Origin: Marthasterias glacialis
Lineage: Eukaryota > Echinodermata > Asteroidea > Forcipulatida > Asteriidae
NCBI GenBank assembly: GCA_911728455.2
Contig: OU452232.1
Location: 2,081,501 to 2,145,500, forward strand
Reading direction: 5' to 3'
DNA length: 64,000 nt
Under the pieces are notes generated by a model. It was not told the origin of the DNA. It saw nothing but the letters and a program-made list of their open reading frames with translations, and made no database searches. A program made the translations under genes and the position numbers. This document shows, one piece after another, positions 10,501 through 23,097 of this stretch (positions are counted from its first letter, which is position 1; every line of letters begins with the position of its first letter).

Positions 10501-13500
10501 TCTTGTCTCGTAACCCTCCGGTCTCCGACCGTCGGGAGGATGGAGGGTTACGATTATCGCAACTACGGTTACAGTCGCCATTTTACTAATACTACACTAG
10601 TAGTCATGCAATATTCAACGACTGTTTCCTTATACAAGGATTGCGTGTTCGCTGATGCCCTGACTTGCACATTGTCTTGCGCAGTCAACGCAGGATACCA
10701 GCTATGTATTGCAAACCCCCCCCCCCCACCCGTGAAAGTTCCATTTGGTCATGATTGGCCGAGCGTGCATGCTGTACAGCTGGTATCCTGTGTTGACTGC
10801 ACAAGACAATGTGCAAGTCAGGGCATCAGTGAACACGCAATCCTCGTAGTGTTAATACGACATATACTCATGTACAGGTTTCCCGGACTGACATCCATTA
10901 AAAAGTCTAAAAAATCCCTTTGAAAGTGGCACCCGGATATGGAAACTTTTCCGGCAGTGTAAACCCAACATTAAAGTTTTAAACAATGCCTTTTTTTAAT
11001 ATTTGGATGTGATCTGGCATATTTTTGGTTTCTTTTTACAAATTTCAAGTTTCCAAAACAGAGGGTGACATAAAAATTGTCATGGCTGTTTATTTTTGAG
11101 GAAATTCATTTATGAAGTGCTTGACCTTGGAGTGTGGAGTTTTTTTGCCTCGCGAAAGCTTCAATGTCAGTGTGTGATCAGATGATGAGTTTCCCATTTT
11201 CTCCCTTTATAAATGCCAAAGTTCTATGTGAATTTGTGTGTAAATGTAATCATTTGTTTAACAATTTTTTTTATTTCAGTGACTGCTGCATTAGCCGTAG
11301 CTAACATTGTAAAGAGTTCTCTGGGACCTGTGGGCCTCGATAAGATGCTGGTAGATGATGTTGGAGTAAGTACCACTCCCTCCAGTCCTTCCCTCCTCTC
11401 CTTCCCTGCTTCTAACAAGAATCATCTTGTATTATCTGCTTGCAAGAAAAATTCTACATACATAAATTTACCATAAATGTTCAGGCCTTGTGCTGAAGCT
11501 TTTTGTAATGTAGCCCAGGGGGCTAGTAAAAGCCCAGGGGGCTAGTAAACTGTGCATTTTACTTGCCCCCTGAAGTGTTTGTTGCCCAAATTTTAAACAT
11601 GTATTGTCATAAATGTATCTTCCTGATACTAACGTTAGCGATCGCAACCAGTTTATACCGGTCTAAAATATAATTCACATCTGAAAAGGAAGAAGTATGG
11701 GCATTATAAACAAGTAAGTTGCACAGTTTTTTAGTAGCCCACAGGGCAAGATGAGAAATGGTGTTTACTAGCCCATAGCAGTTTTTACTAGACAATGTAC
11801 GCCGGGCTAGTGTTAACCCTTACCTTGCCCTACACAATAAGATCCAACAGTTCTAAATCTGTGTTGTACTATGTTGCACAGGGAATTCTGTGGTTTCCTC
11901 TCATGTGTGTGTGTGTGTGTGGGTGTGTGTGTGTGTGTGTGTGTGTGTGTTGCACAACACAACAGTATCCACATATGGATCTTGTTGCTTGGGGCAAGCC
12001 ATTCACATTGAAGTGTTGTGTGGTGTTGGACTGGGCATATAACACTGTGTGATATGGTGAAAGGATAGGGTTAAGGGTGAGCCCTGATGCTTGTGAAAGA
12101 ACAAAGCAACTTCCTTAATTAAAGAATTTCATCCATCACATATATTTATCACATACTACTTATTTGCATTTTGGTATTTGTAATAATCAAAAGGGTCTTG
12201 AATGGCTATGAATTTGAGAAAATAATCTAACACCACAGACAACTAAGATTTGAAACTTTGCATGGTGGGAGACAATCTAGTTTTGTGGAGATACCATGTA
12301 ATTATCTCTAATGAGTTGGTGTGGTTCTGAAAAGAACCAATGGTATAACAACCGAATGTTTCAATCAGTATACTCTGATCATCTTCAGGAGATAACTGTT
12401 TGGGCCTAATTGGTTTGTTCTTGAGAGGGCAAGGGCATCCAGCAGCAAGGTATTTTTCCTAGGTAAAAGGCACCTTTATGAGGAAATTGAAAATTACTAT
12501 TGAACATTTCAAGGGCACCAAGGCAATGACTTGGGGCATGGAGGCAATTGCCTCCATTGCCTCCGTGAAGCAACATGCCTGAATGTTTTCCTTACAAAAT
12601 TCATATTTATCTTTGCCGAGCAAATAATTGGGTGAAGATATTTCACCAAGAAACTCAATTTACCCAAAAGCTTCAAAATATGGTAAACAATCTTCCTGAA
12701 ATTCATACAAAGTGTTGTAAGACCCTAATAGTACTGAATAATGGAATAACATTTTGAAATTGTTATTTCTTGATTCTTTCTAGGATGTGACAGTAACTAA
12801 TGATGGTGCTACAATTCTCAAGCTACTTGAGGTTGAACATCCAGCAGCCAAGGTTCTTGTAGAACTCGCTGATCTACAAGATCAGGAAGTAGGAGACGGC
12901 ACAACATCAGTGGTAAGCAACTCCAGTGTTTAAAACCTCATACTGTTTTCTCAGTAAGTTATTTGTTGTTTAGTCTAAGTACTTTTTCAAACTTAGTACA
13001 CATTGTTTATTTTGGTCTATTTGTATGTTGTTTTGTGTTAGTTATTTCTGGTATTTTTGTAGATGGGCTGTTCCTTGATCAAGTTGTGCTTTTTAGGAAC
13101 ATGCCTAAACATTATTGAGCTGAAAGTATTTTCTTTAAATCTTGAAAAAAATACAATAGAGGGTGCACAGCCGTGCAATTAAGACAATAATTTACTGTTT
13201 CCACTATAGGAGACAGATTTCCATATAATGTTACTGGGTCAATCCTGTTACTTCAAGTAGGCATGCCCCTGTCATTGCCTTGGTGCCCCTTGAAATGCTC
13301 AAGAAGAATTTTAAATTCCCCTCATAGAGGTGCCCTTTACTATGAGAAAAACTGACTTGCCCCTCTGAGAACAAAGCATCAGGCCTGGATCGTGTAGAGG
13401 ATTGCTCATTTGTTCAACAAATAGAATATGAAGTAACTATAACTAGTAAACTGCCTATTATCCACACCATGCAAAGTTTCGAATACAAATATGAAGTAAC

Positions 13501-16500
13501 TATAACTAGTAAACTGCCTATTATCCACACCATGCAAAGCTTCAAATACAAATATGAAGTAACTATAACTAGTAAACTGCCCATTATCCACACCATGCAA
13601 AGCTTCAAAGAGAAATATGAAGTAACTATAACTAGTAAACTTCCTATTATCCACACCATGCAAAGCTTCAAAGAGAATATGAAGTAACTATAACTAGTAA
13701 ACTTCCTATTATCCACACCATGCAAAGCTTCAAAGAGAAATATGAAGTAATTATAACTAGTAAACTTCCTATTATCCACACCATGCAAAGCTTCAAAGAG
13801 AAATATGAAGTAACTATAACTAGTAAACTGCCTATTATCCACACCATGCAATGCTTCAAAGAGAATATGAAGTAACTATAACTAGTAAACTGCTTATTAT
13901 CCACACCTTGCAATGCTTCAAAGAGAAACATAGTTCACAAACGAAGTGGCCCTGATGTAGTTCTTCATATTTATTATATCAAGCATAAACTAAAATATTC
14001 ATTGTTCTACAATGAGAAAAAAATGGTATAAAAAGTGATTGTGTTAGTAAATTTATTTTGCTGATGATTTTGACTTTCATTTTCAACTTAAAACCTGCTT
14101 TGTTGTGAGGAAAAGATTTAGTGCATCCATTATTTGTTACCTTTGGAAATAATTAGTCATACATTAGTTTGAACTCCCTTTAATTGATGTATTATTTCTG
14201 TGGTTCAGGTTATAATTGCAGCTGAGCTGTTGAAGAATGCAGATGAGCTTGTCAAACAGAAGATTCATCCGACGACAATCATCAGCGGCTACAGGCTGGC
14301 CTGCAAGTCAGTCTAACTATTTTGCTTTTCAACCTTACAACTCATTGAACAATAACTTCACTGTAACGTTCCCAAAATCTCTAAAGTCTCAGTCAACTGA
14401 CTTTGTAGGATATGGTGCTTCAGGTGTTGTTAACAGTTGCTTATCAATGTTTGGACCAGGAACACCAATCTTATTCAAGTCCAATCATTTGGGTGTTGAG
14501 TTACCATAGAGTGGAGTATTTTAATAGATTTGGTACCTCCAAACCACCCTCTCTAAGCCTGGGGCCAGTCATACCAATCTTATCAGAGTCCAAACTTTGG
14601 GTGTTGAGTTACCATAGAGTAGAGTATGTTGATGAATTTGGTACTCTACATCCAAAACATCCACTCTTAGCATAAGGCCAGGTCCAAACAATTGGTGTGG
14701 AGTTACACAGGAGAAGAGGATATGGGAGGATTGAGGCCACACGCTAGCCAAACTGCATCATCTGTAAGGTTGGATGAAACCTAACTGTATTGCTTAAGAA
14801 TAAGACCCAAGCATACCTAGTTTGTCAGTTTTTTATACTTTCTTCATCCGTTCATGTGTTATCCAGATATACTGTCTAACTTTTTCATTTTGTTTTTCAA
14901 TGTTCTAGAGAGGCTTGTAAGTACATCCAGGAGCATCTGACCATCGGTGTAGAGGAGCTTGGGAAAGATTGCATCATCAACGCAGCCAAGACGTCCATGT
15001 CTTCTAAGCTCATTGGACGGTATCCTTGATCTATAATTTACAAGCCTGTGATCATTCAGGATTTTTCACTTAATTGGAACATTCCATCTTTCAACTCGTG
15101 AAAATAGTCTCACCACTGCACTCATAAACATTCTTTGTTTGTATACAATCCCCTATGCAATAATAGTCTCAGTGAAAAGTAATTTCCCTTAACGTCGTTA
15201 TCTTCAGCGATTCCGACTTCTTTGCTAATTTAATCGTTGACGCTGTGAATGCAGTGAAGCTTACAGATCCTAAAGGTATTGTGCGCTATCCCATCAAAGC
15301 CATTAATGTTCTCAAGGCTCACGGTCGAAGTGCTAAGGAGAGTGTCCTGGTTAATGGATATGCACTCAACTGCATGGCCGCTTCACAAGGTTAGTTCACT
15401 TGACGTGTCACCTTTGTTATCCTCAGGTTTTATTATCGCTTGGTTTTTGTCTTAACTTACCACCTAGGCCCATTTTCATGGCTCTGCTTACTGTAAGCTG
15501 AAAATCAGCACTTACGGAAGCAGAAAAATCCGCGTTTAGCAAAAGCATATTTCACAGGATAGCAAGAAATTTTTGCTTGAGAGCGTGCATACTTCTTGAA
15601 TTTTATTTTCAATTTTTTTGTTATTTTATTTTAAAAAGTTTTTGACTCGGTAAATTCAAATCCTGCACTTTGTCTTGACCAGTTTGGTGTGGTATTAAAA
15701 ATTGTTTACCGTGCCTCTGTGCGATATTTTTTTTGAATTGAAGGAATAAATTTTGATTGGAGAAAATTGTTGTCACAAAGAAACCTTGGGCTCATCTCCC
15801 ATTGAGCCAAATACAATGAACAAAAAATGGCGGCAGCCTATTGATCTTTTGTAATCCTCTTCTTATAACAAAAACACAAAAGGTCTGGAATTGGGGATTA
15901 AACAATAACACCCCCCCCCCCTTCAGTAAAACAGAGATTTCCAACATATACTATCTGTCCCTCTGTGTACGGGGGAAAACGAATCATTACACGGTGAGTG
16001 CTTGCACTGTGCACGCTACACAACGGAATGTCCGGACGTGTGAGCGTTCCGGTACTCAGAGTTTGCACAGTTGCCAATTTGTAAAACCTCTATTGTGTGT
16101 TGCATAAGACTTCTGCCTGTCAATGGGTCGCACCCAAAAGTTGGAGATAGGAGCAAGAGTTGATTGCAACGATTGAAATGAAATTAAAATCACTCCATCA
16201 CCTTTTTAAGTGGTGCTTGAAGAACGAGCAAATCTCAGACATAAACTTATGCTAGTCAATGTCAAAAGGGTTTGATCATGATATAATGTAATTTCCTGAT
16301 ATGACTGGATACAATCCTTTTGTTTCTAAGCCAGCCCAGAATCCTTCCCTTGGTTTTACCCAAGTTAGACTGGATACCTGACAGCAAACCATTCAGTGCC
16401 TGATACTTCATTCTTGTAAGGGCAAGGCAGTTTTTTCTTTAGTAAAGGGCACCTCTATGAGGGAAATGTAAATCTCTACAGGAATATTTCAAGGGGACAG

Positions 16501-19500
16501 CAAGGCAACGACCAAGGGTTTGGAGGTGATTGCCTCCCAGGGTTCTTCCCAGGATTTGTCCAAACTGGAGGGCATTGTTGTAGACCCCGAATTTGCAAGT
16601 GTGGCCGAAGCACGCTGAATTGAAACCAGACCCTCTGAATGTTTTTTATTAGATGTTTATGTTTGGTTTGAAAAGCTCTACTGTGCAATCTGGAGCTTTT
16701 AAAATGGTTTTATGTTAAGATTTTTTGTGAATTTGATCTAAAAAAAAAAAAAATAAATAACTAAAAGAAACCCAACATTTTTAGGCCGTAATTCCTGCAC
16801 ATCGGCCTGTCATATGTGCGTATCGGCCCTATGTGCTGGCTTTTGCCTGGGGAGAAACCTACCTCCATTTTGTTTGTGAAGTACCAGGCCTGCCTACCAG
16901 TTTAAATACCTTCTCCTGGACTTGCCCGATTTGGATTCAGTATTGCACAGCCAAACCAAACACCCATACCATTGGGCCGGGCATGCCAAGTTTGTGCCAT
17001 AATTTGATGAATTCAGTACGACATAGTCAAACCAACTATGCACACCATAAGGCCACGCATAACTTATCAAAATTCATGTTTGAGTAATGATTGATAATGG
17101 GCTGTGTCGAGTGGGTGTTGGGGTTGGCGTAGTGGTTTCTTTCCTCGCCTTCCACCTGTAGGACCCCAGTTCGAATCCCGCCGGGGGCACTATGTGGATT
17201 GGGTTTTCAGTCCCTACCTGATTGTGTGGGTTCTCCGTGCAATAAATCTCTGGGGTTTTCCTCCCACATCTAAAACTGAAACTTCCTTCCTTGTCTTCTC
17301 TCCATGGGTTCTTGGCTAGTATAGTGATGGAGTTTGCTTTTCTGAGAATCCTTGGCTTCACAACCAGAATTGATTAACAAAATTAAATGAAATAACAAAA
17401 GATACTTTACTTTTGTACAGCGATGGTGAAGCGAGTTGTCAACGCTAAGATTGCTTGTCTTGACTTCAGTCTACAGAAAGCAAAGATGCACCTTGGCGTA
17501 CACGTCATCGTTGAAGACCCAACCAAACTAGATGCTATCAGACAAAGGTATGCATTGCTTCAGTTGTTTGGTCTCTTGAAGTCAGAAATACACCAAATGT
17601 CCTAAGAAGTGTTTTGAAAGAAATATTTCAAGCTCTGCTATTGTGATATTTCAATTGAAGGTTACTTGCTTGACTGAGTGACTAGATATTACTATATTAG
17701 ACCCACCATTGTTTTGTTATTCCTTTCTGACAAGTCTAAAACCTTTTGATTTTGAATAATTGATTATTAAGTGTGTGTGGTGCCTAAATGATCAGTTTGC
17801 CACAGTGGTGTTCATTTACCATGATTAATGTGTATATATTTGACTGGATAATGAATGAATTGCATTTCTTTTACTTGTATTCATTGTGATTTATATTTCC
17901 ATTTGTTTTGTATCCCTGATGTTTAAGCTGTCATAAATGTCAACATATATTGCAAAGTTATGTAAACTTGTTTGTTTGTGTATATTCTATGATGTATTAT
18001 TGAATTGTCAATTAACTGCCTATTTGTTTCTTTGTTGTATTATATAGTATGCTTTCTTGAAATCATCTGTTAATTTATGTCGTTTTTATGAAGCTCCCGA
18101 CAATGCCTTGTGAATGTGCTCTGTAAAAATTATTCTTTTCCTTTGATTTCTTATTACTACATTACCTACTTGACATGTATGCATATATATTTTATATAAC
18201 TACATTTTATTATCCATATTTCTATGATACTGGAGGATTTAACAAAATGTATGTTGCCTAGTACTGCAGGCCTCGATCTTAAGAAAAACGGGGGCAGGCC
18301 TTTGCTGGCCAAATCAGAAACTGTACAAGGGCATGTTGGTAGTGACAGTGCAATTTTTCTGAAGGGCATGCTGGCCAACTCAACAGGGCATGAGGCCAAT
18401 GGCCTCGGTGGCCTCAGTTAAGATCATGGCCTGGTACTGGTGTTGCTCCTTCGATTTGACCTAAATCGAAGCATCATTTTATTGATATAAATGTGTATGT
18501 ATTTTGGACACGTTTGTTTTTATATTGTAATTAATTTAATATAATTGCTACACAAGTTAAAACAATGTGTATCAAATTGTTTCCCAAGTGCAGTAACTTG
18601 TATTTTCGTGGACATTAATTTATTCATAAAAATTAAACATTCATTTATTCACATAAGTTAGACATTTATTTATTCATATGAATGAATTGATTTCTCAGGG
18701 AGTCTGATATAACAAAGGAAAGGATACAGAAGATCATCAACGCTGGAGCTAATGTGGTTCTAACAACCGGTGGCATTGACGATTTATGCCTCAAGTACTT
18801 TGTTGAAGCTGGAGCCATGGCCGTCAGACGGTGCAAGAAACAAGATCTCAAAAGGATTGCCAAGGCGACTGGAGGTACGGTTAGTCGTGTCCGAGTGTTG
18901 GTGTTGAGATTAAAATCACTCCATCACCTTTATAAGAGGTGCTTGAAGAACGAGCAAATCTCAGACATAAATTCATCCTAGTCACGATCAAAAGAGGGTA
19001 TGGTAGATCATAACATATTCCTTGATTTGATTTGGTACAATGTTAAATTAATAATACCGGAGTTTTATATAGCACCTGTATCTACCAATAAGGTATTTAA
19101 GGCGCTGGAACAAAGACAAACAAGCTGGTCCCAATTTCATAGAACTGCTTAAGCACTCAAAGTAGCTAAGCACAAGAAAATTATGCTGACCAGAATAAAG
19201 TTACCAGCCAAACTACCATGTCACATGCGCAATTTGTGACTGGTAACCTGCTCATTTCTGTTAAGCAATATTTTCTGCTTAAAGCAGCTCTATGAAATTG
19301 ACCCCAGGACCCAATGTCATAGCACTGCTTAAGCACAAAAGTAGCTAAGCACAACAAAATTATGCTTACCAAAAAAGGGGTACCAGCCAAAATACCATAT
19401 CACATGTACAATTTGTGACTGGTATCCTGTTTACTTTTGCTCAGCAGAAAAGCAGCTCTATGAAATTTGGCTCAGGTCAGGAATTTGTTGAGAAGAGAAG

Positions 19501-22500
19501 ATTATGCGAGCTATTTCATGTAGCACCTTGTAAGGATTTACAAGGTGCTGCGGCACAATCAGCAGCCACTGCCAGGACCTTGCTGAGTCGTTTAGAGCTG
19601 AATTTTTTGATGTGTCATCGACACCATCATTCTTCTTTTTCGGCATAATGCCTACTTAATAAAACAATTACTATAATGTAGTTTTTTCCGTAAAGTCGGA
19701 CAAGTATTTTCTCATCGGAAAAATAGTACGTTCTACTAGCTTGACAAGCTAACGTAATCTGGCTTGGCGCATGTGCAACATATACCCATGTAATTCCGTA
19801 TCGCCCTCCAGAGGGCAGTATAGAACTATAATTAAACTTCAACTTCCTGGGTAAGTCTCGTTTAATTTATTAAATATTGCTTTCCTCATTGTGACTTCAC
19901 CAGGTACTTAAAATTTGTAGTTTTTTTGTTTTTGTTTCTTGATTACAGCTCAGTTGTTGGTATCTCTTGCTAATCTGGAAGGTGAGGAAACATTCGAAGC
20001 CGCCATGTTGGGTCAAGCTGAGGAAGTATGCGTAGAACGAGTCTGTGACGATGAACTTATCTTGATCAAAGGGTAAGTTCAGAATCATTTTTCTTTAAGA
20101 ATACCACTGGCACAAAAGAAACCCTGACTAAACAAAGCCAAGAGAACAAAGATTCTCACTGAAGCACTGGTATCTTTGTTTCTCTTTTGAGAAAATATCA
20201 GATTCATTCAGCATGAATCGCAAAACGTTGGCCGTGAGACACTACACTAAATAGTGAAGTTACTTTATGGTATGTTTGTTAGACCTAATGACATATAATG
20301 CGGCATCTGTTATTCCACTAGGAGCTAACGACAATGTATATGTGGTGACTACACGTAGGTTTATCAAGTAATGAAGTTAATTTGTCGTTTGTTTCCTCAG
20401 CCCCAAGGTACGTAATGCAGCATCTGTCATCCTGCGTGGAGCCAATGACTATCAGTGTGATGAGATGGAAAGATCTCTTCATGACGCCCTCTGTGTCGTC
20501 AAACGCGTCTTGGAGAGTAAGACAGTTGTACCAGGCGGGGGCGCTGTTGAAGCCGCTCTGTCCATCTACTTAGAGAACCTCGCGACGTCCTTGGTGAGTA
20601 TCCTTCAGACGTTTCAAAACAACCAAGTTGAATTTTAGCCATGAAATTACCCATTCCAATTTATATTGATTGTATAAGTAGTTTGCATTTTTCGTAATAT
20701 AAAGAGGCTAAGTTTTAAAACAAAGTCAATCGGAACATCCAGTGCAAAGACTAGAATAATTTTTATTGTAAAGAAGGTTATTTCAGCTTCTTCTGTGGCT
20801 GCCAGCCACGTGTTTTTTTAATCAACCATAATAAAAATAATGTCTTTGTTTAAATGATGCTAGGTTATATTTAAATAATGTTATGATTCACTATCAATCA
20901 TCAACTTTATGCAAGTTTATTGTTTTACAATTATGCATTTTTCTTAGATTTTGACGGTTGACGGTCTGACAGTTTTTGCTAATTAATTTTCAAAACTGTT
21001 TCTGTTACATGCTTTTTGTGGCCCCTTCGTCAGCTTTTGTTTATTTTGTCATTGTATTGTATAATTTGTTCATTTATTAAATTTACTTGTTCATTTTTTA
21101 ATAACATAATAATAATAATAATAATAATGATAATATGTTTTAAAAATTAAGTAGGTTATCTTTCCCTGGTATAAAGGTCTTTACAATTGCTTTTAACTCG
21201 ATGTATTTCAAAGTAAATTGTATTGTTTTTATATTACAGTATTGTTTTGCACCTACAAGTTATTTTCTTTTGGATTTGTGGTGCCTATTATTTGTATTTT
21301 TTTTTACCCACACACCAATGTGTTAAGCACTGTATACTCAGTACTTTCCCGAGTCCTGTGAACAAAAGCCACAGGCATAATCCTCGGGTGGGATTCGAAC
21401 CCACGACCCCCGTCATTCTAGAGCAGGTGTCGTACTAACTAGACTACCGAGATTGCCCGGCAGCTAGAGGCAGTTTAAATCCTATTAGCTGAGTATACAG
21501 TGCTTTACACATCAACGTTTGGGTAAAAAAATACATATATATTCTTTATCCCCGATGCAAACAAAAATTTACATCTATTATTGTGATTATGGTGCATGAT
21601 ATTATTATTGCTTGTTTATTAAACATTTGAATTCACTTTCCGGTTACAGAGTTCCAGAGAGCAGCTAGCTATCGCGGAGTTTGCTAACTCTCTCTTGGTC
21701 ATCCCTAAGACCCTAGCAGTCAATGCCGCCAAGGATTCTGTGGATCTTGTGGCTAAGCTACGTGCTTATCACAACACGTCTCAAATGCAGGCTGAACGTG
21801 CTGACCTGAAATGGTATGAATAACCCTGACTCAATAGCAAGAGAATTAGGCCGTGTTTGAATTTATGGGCTATGGTTGGCAATTACATGTGTGCCTATGG
21901 AAGCCGCTAGCTGGTGGCTGCAGTCAATACCCATTGACTTGTGTGTTATTTTTACGGCATCACCTGAGGAATTCGGATACAGCCTTGGTTCCATACTTTT
22001 GCTTTCTATAAGCAAGACACAAAGTGTGCCAAACTTGACAGTAGCTTTTGCAAATGAGTCCCACAATTCAAATGTACTATTGAACAAGATGTGTGTTGTA
22101 AAATTTGATTAACCCTAACCTTACCGAATGCATCAAAATCAATCAGCTGGTTTTGCTTGATTTCGATTGATCCCGTACACCACCAGATTGAAACATTTGG
22201 TTGATTTTGATGGAGTTAAGTCTTGAACCATATGAAATCCTGGTTGATTTTGATGGAGTTGGTCTTTCACCCCATTAGAACATTTTGAAAGGATCTTTAG
22301 TATTAAGTGCACTGGTTGATTGTGATTGATTCAGTACAGTCGCGTATTGACTGTCCAACAATTGCTTGATTTTGGCGAATTTGGTTTGGTTTCTAGCAAA
22401 AACACCTAGGGAGTTGGGGTTAGGCTTATGCTATTACGAGCTATTTTATAAATATGATAAATATTTTATAATGATAATGATAATGGTTTTATATTTGTGA

Positions 22501-23097
22501 TATTGTATATACTATTATTATTGTTATTTTTTATTCAGCATTAAAAACACAAACAAACAACAAACATAATCGATAAAAATAAACAAAATAATCAATAAAC
22601 AAAAGCCAGAGGCATATGCCCGGATTTAAAAAAGTTTACTTAAAAACTGTGACCCAAAGGCTTTCAATTCCAATACCTCTGTCTACACACACACACACAC
22701 ACAAATATATAAAAATCTATACAAATCTAAAAAAAAAACAAAAAAAAAAAACAATTTCTGTGTGTGTACATTTAATTAATAATTTAATCATGTAATAATT
22801 GTTTGTGTATACATTTGACATGATACTTTATTGTGTAATGACTCTAAAGAATTTGTGTATTCTTAGTTATTTCTTGTCAGTGGTTGCTAAAAATGGTTCT
22901 CAATTGTCTTCTTTCCCATCAGGGTTGGTTTGGACCTTGTTGAAGGTGTAGTCAGGGATAACAAGAAAGCAGGCGTCTTTGAGCCAGGCATCTGTAAGAT
23001 TAAGTGTCTCAAGTTTGCCACCGAGGCAGCAATTACGATCCTGAGAATCGACGACATGATCAAGCTGGCGCCAGAAGAACATGAGGGACGCCGTTGA
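4572..23097 (+). CDS. CCT1: T-complex protein 1 subunit alpha (CCT1), complete, 12 exons
   Basis: Exons: 4572-4641, 11280-11365, 12784-12912, 14209-14306, 14909-15019, 15208-15389, 17421-17547, 18699-18874, 19949-20072, 20401-20593, 21650-21813, 22923-23097. All borders are GT/AG and phases join to a 544-residue frame without a stop. The product is one of eight subunits of the cytosolic TRiC/CCT chaperonin, which folds actin, tubulin and WD-repeat proteins with ATP. The start [16 protein letters not shown] matches the alpha subunit specifically. Chaperonin signatures are [35 protein letters not shown], the ATP-site GDGTTS (89-94), [19 protein letters not shown] and GGGAVE (413-418). The C-terminus stops at [12 protein letters not shown], roughly 15-20 residues shorter than vertebrate CCT1. 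Intron 1 (6.6 kb) contains nested transposons; intron 3 contains a minisatellite. Confidence 0.97.
5590..5716. repeat. left subterminal GAGACC array of the hAT element
   Basis: Just inside the left terminus, the hexamer GAGACC (or CCGAGA) recurs about 15 times, interrupted by short GGTCC and GGAGGG segments. Subterminal repeats of this kind are transposase-binding sites in studied hAT elements; that role is inferred here. The same motif fills the right end in inverse orientation. Confidence 0.8.
6050..9477 (-). CDS. hAT family transposase with BED zinc finger, intact, six exons
   Basis: Exons on the minus strand are 9477-9293, 8703-8446, 8309-7674, 7360-7131, 6981-6646 and 6492-6050; borders are GT/AG and phases join into 695 codons with no stop. 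Residues about 9-62 form a BED-type zinc finger (C32, C35, H54, H59). Next come a linker, the RNase H-like core with D188 (SITTDIWSD) and D258 (VVTDNASNM), an acidic insertion ([13 protein letters not shown]), the CFAHSLQL motif, a helical insertion domain with NTTRWNSTL, and the C-terminal hATC dimerisation motif [13 protein letters not shown]. This layout is that of ZBED-like hAT transposases, which cut and paste the element through its terminal repeats. Exon 4 lacks a long ATG-started frame and was found by splicing. Expression is not shown by the sequence. Confidence 0.9.
9838..10001. repeat. right subterminal GAGACC/GGTCTC array with perfect palindrome
   Basis: This mirrors the left array and contains GAGACC and GGTCTC in both orientations, including GGTCTCGAGACCGGTCTCGAGACC-like tracts. 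At its inner edge (about 9840-9873) is a perfect 34-bp palindrome with half-site TATTTTGCTGGTCTCGA. It lies upstream of the transposase start, so it may serve both as transposase-binding site and as promoter control; this is inference. Confidence 0.75.
10635..10848. mobile_element. short inverted-repeat element next to the nested transposon
   Basis: Arms of about 63 bp, beginning AGGATTGCGTGTTC and running through GATGCCCTGACTTGCACATTG to GGATACCAGCT, are repeated in inverse orientation around a C-rich spacer at about 10717-10731. The two arms differ at a few positions. I could not find a convincing target duplication, so the exact ends are approximate. Confidence 0.65.
11906..11950. repeat. 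(GT)n microsatellite
   Basis: About 22 TG units with one GGGTG interruption in CCT1 intron 2. A simple repeat with no sign of function. Confidence 0.95.
12430..12572. repeat. dispersed 'GGCAATGAC...GCCTCC' repeat
   Basis: AAAGGCACCTTTATGAGG, TTTCAAGGGCACCAAGGCAATGAC and GCAATTGCCTCC recur, diverged and in either orientation, at 13262-13386, 16415-16560 and about 59815-59940. All copies are intronic. The family is probably a short non-autonomous element, with ends unresolved. Confidence 0.5.
13421..13930. repeat. 63-bp minisatellite in CCT1 intron 3
   Basis: Eight copies of a 62-63-bp unit containing AAGTAACTATAACTAGTAAAC, TATTATCCACACCATGCAA and AGCTTCAAAGAG, starting at 13431, 13494, 13557, 13619 and so on. 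Copies differ by single bases and by loss of one A, which shifts the frame. The open frames through it on both strands are therefore a by-product of the repeat. Confidence 0.95.
17107..17376 (+). repeat. tRNA-derived SINE, family A, copy 2
   Basis: Head with GGCGTAGTGG (box A) and AGTTCGAATCC (box B), body with TTTTCAGTCCCTACCTGATTG and TTTTCCTCCCACATC, and the end ATTGATTAACAAAATTAAATG. It is 45 bp upstream of CCT1 exon 7. Truncated relatives are at 28620-28690, 43510-43640 and 62640-62760. Confidence 0.82.
18266..18433. mobile_element. short TIR element, GGCCTCGATCTTAAG type, copy 1
   Basis: The ends CAGGCCTCGATCTTAAG and GTTAAGATCATGGCCTG are inverted repeats, with GGGGGCAGGCCTTTGCTGGCC inside. 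A shorter copy is at 24917-25015. Non-coding, in CCT1 intron 7. Confidence 0.65.
19130..19471. mobile_element. two tandem CCCAATTTCATAGAGC-type MITEs
   Basis: Two head-to-tail copies (about 19130-19304 and 19309-19471). Each opens with CCAATTTCATAGAACTGCT, passes through AAGTAGCTAAGCACAA, ACCAGCCAAA and TTTGTGACTGGTA, and ends GCAGCTCTATGAAATTG. Other copies or relatives are at 23226-23412, 29010-29173, 32115-32312 and 62765-62928. Non-coding, in CCT1 intron 8. Confidence 0.8.
21297..21545 (-). repeat. tRNA-derived SINE, family B, within an inverted repeat
   Basis: GGGTGGGATTCGAACCCACG reads on the minus strand as a tRNA box B. It is flanked by CCAATGTGTTAAGCACTGTATACTC and the inverse GAGTATACAGTGCTTTACAC, so the SINE head sits inside inverted arms. 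Related copies: 24365-24680, 35790-35970 and 46115-46250. It lies in CCT1 intron 10. Confidence 0.65.
22678..22752. repeat. (CA)n and A-rich simple sequence
   Basis: CACACACACACACACACA followed by AAAAAACAAAAAAAAAA-type tracts in CCT1 intron 11. Low complexity only. Confidence 0.85.

Larger units (their letters stand above)
5212..10565. mobile_element. long palindromic (foldback) TIR element with 9-bp TSD, split by a hAT insertion
   Basis: Both ends carry the perfect inverted terminus TAGTTGCGATAATCG and are flanked by the same 9 bp, CGGTTACAG (5203-5211 and 10566-10574). The arms continue as near-perfect inverted copies for about 440 bp each (5212-5578 plus 10021-10095, against roughly 10125-10565), leaving a short G-rich loop. 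Without the inserted hAT element and one copy of its 8-bp duplication the element is 912 bp. It encodes no recognisable transposase. Long arms and a 9-bp duplication suggest a non-autonomous Mutator-like or foldback element; the class is inferred. Confidence 0.88.

Noticed and set aside
13406-13931. Open frames up to 145 codons with repeated [15 protein letters not shown]-like peptide
   Set aside because: They come from a 63-bp tandem repeat whose length is a multiple of three, inside a CCT1 intron; single-base losses change the frame between copies.
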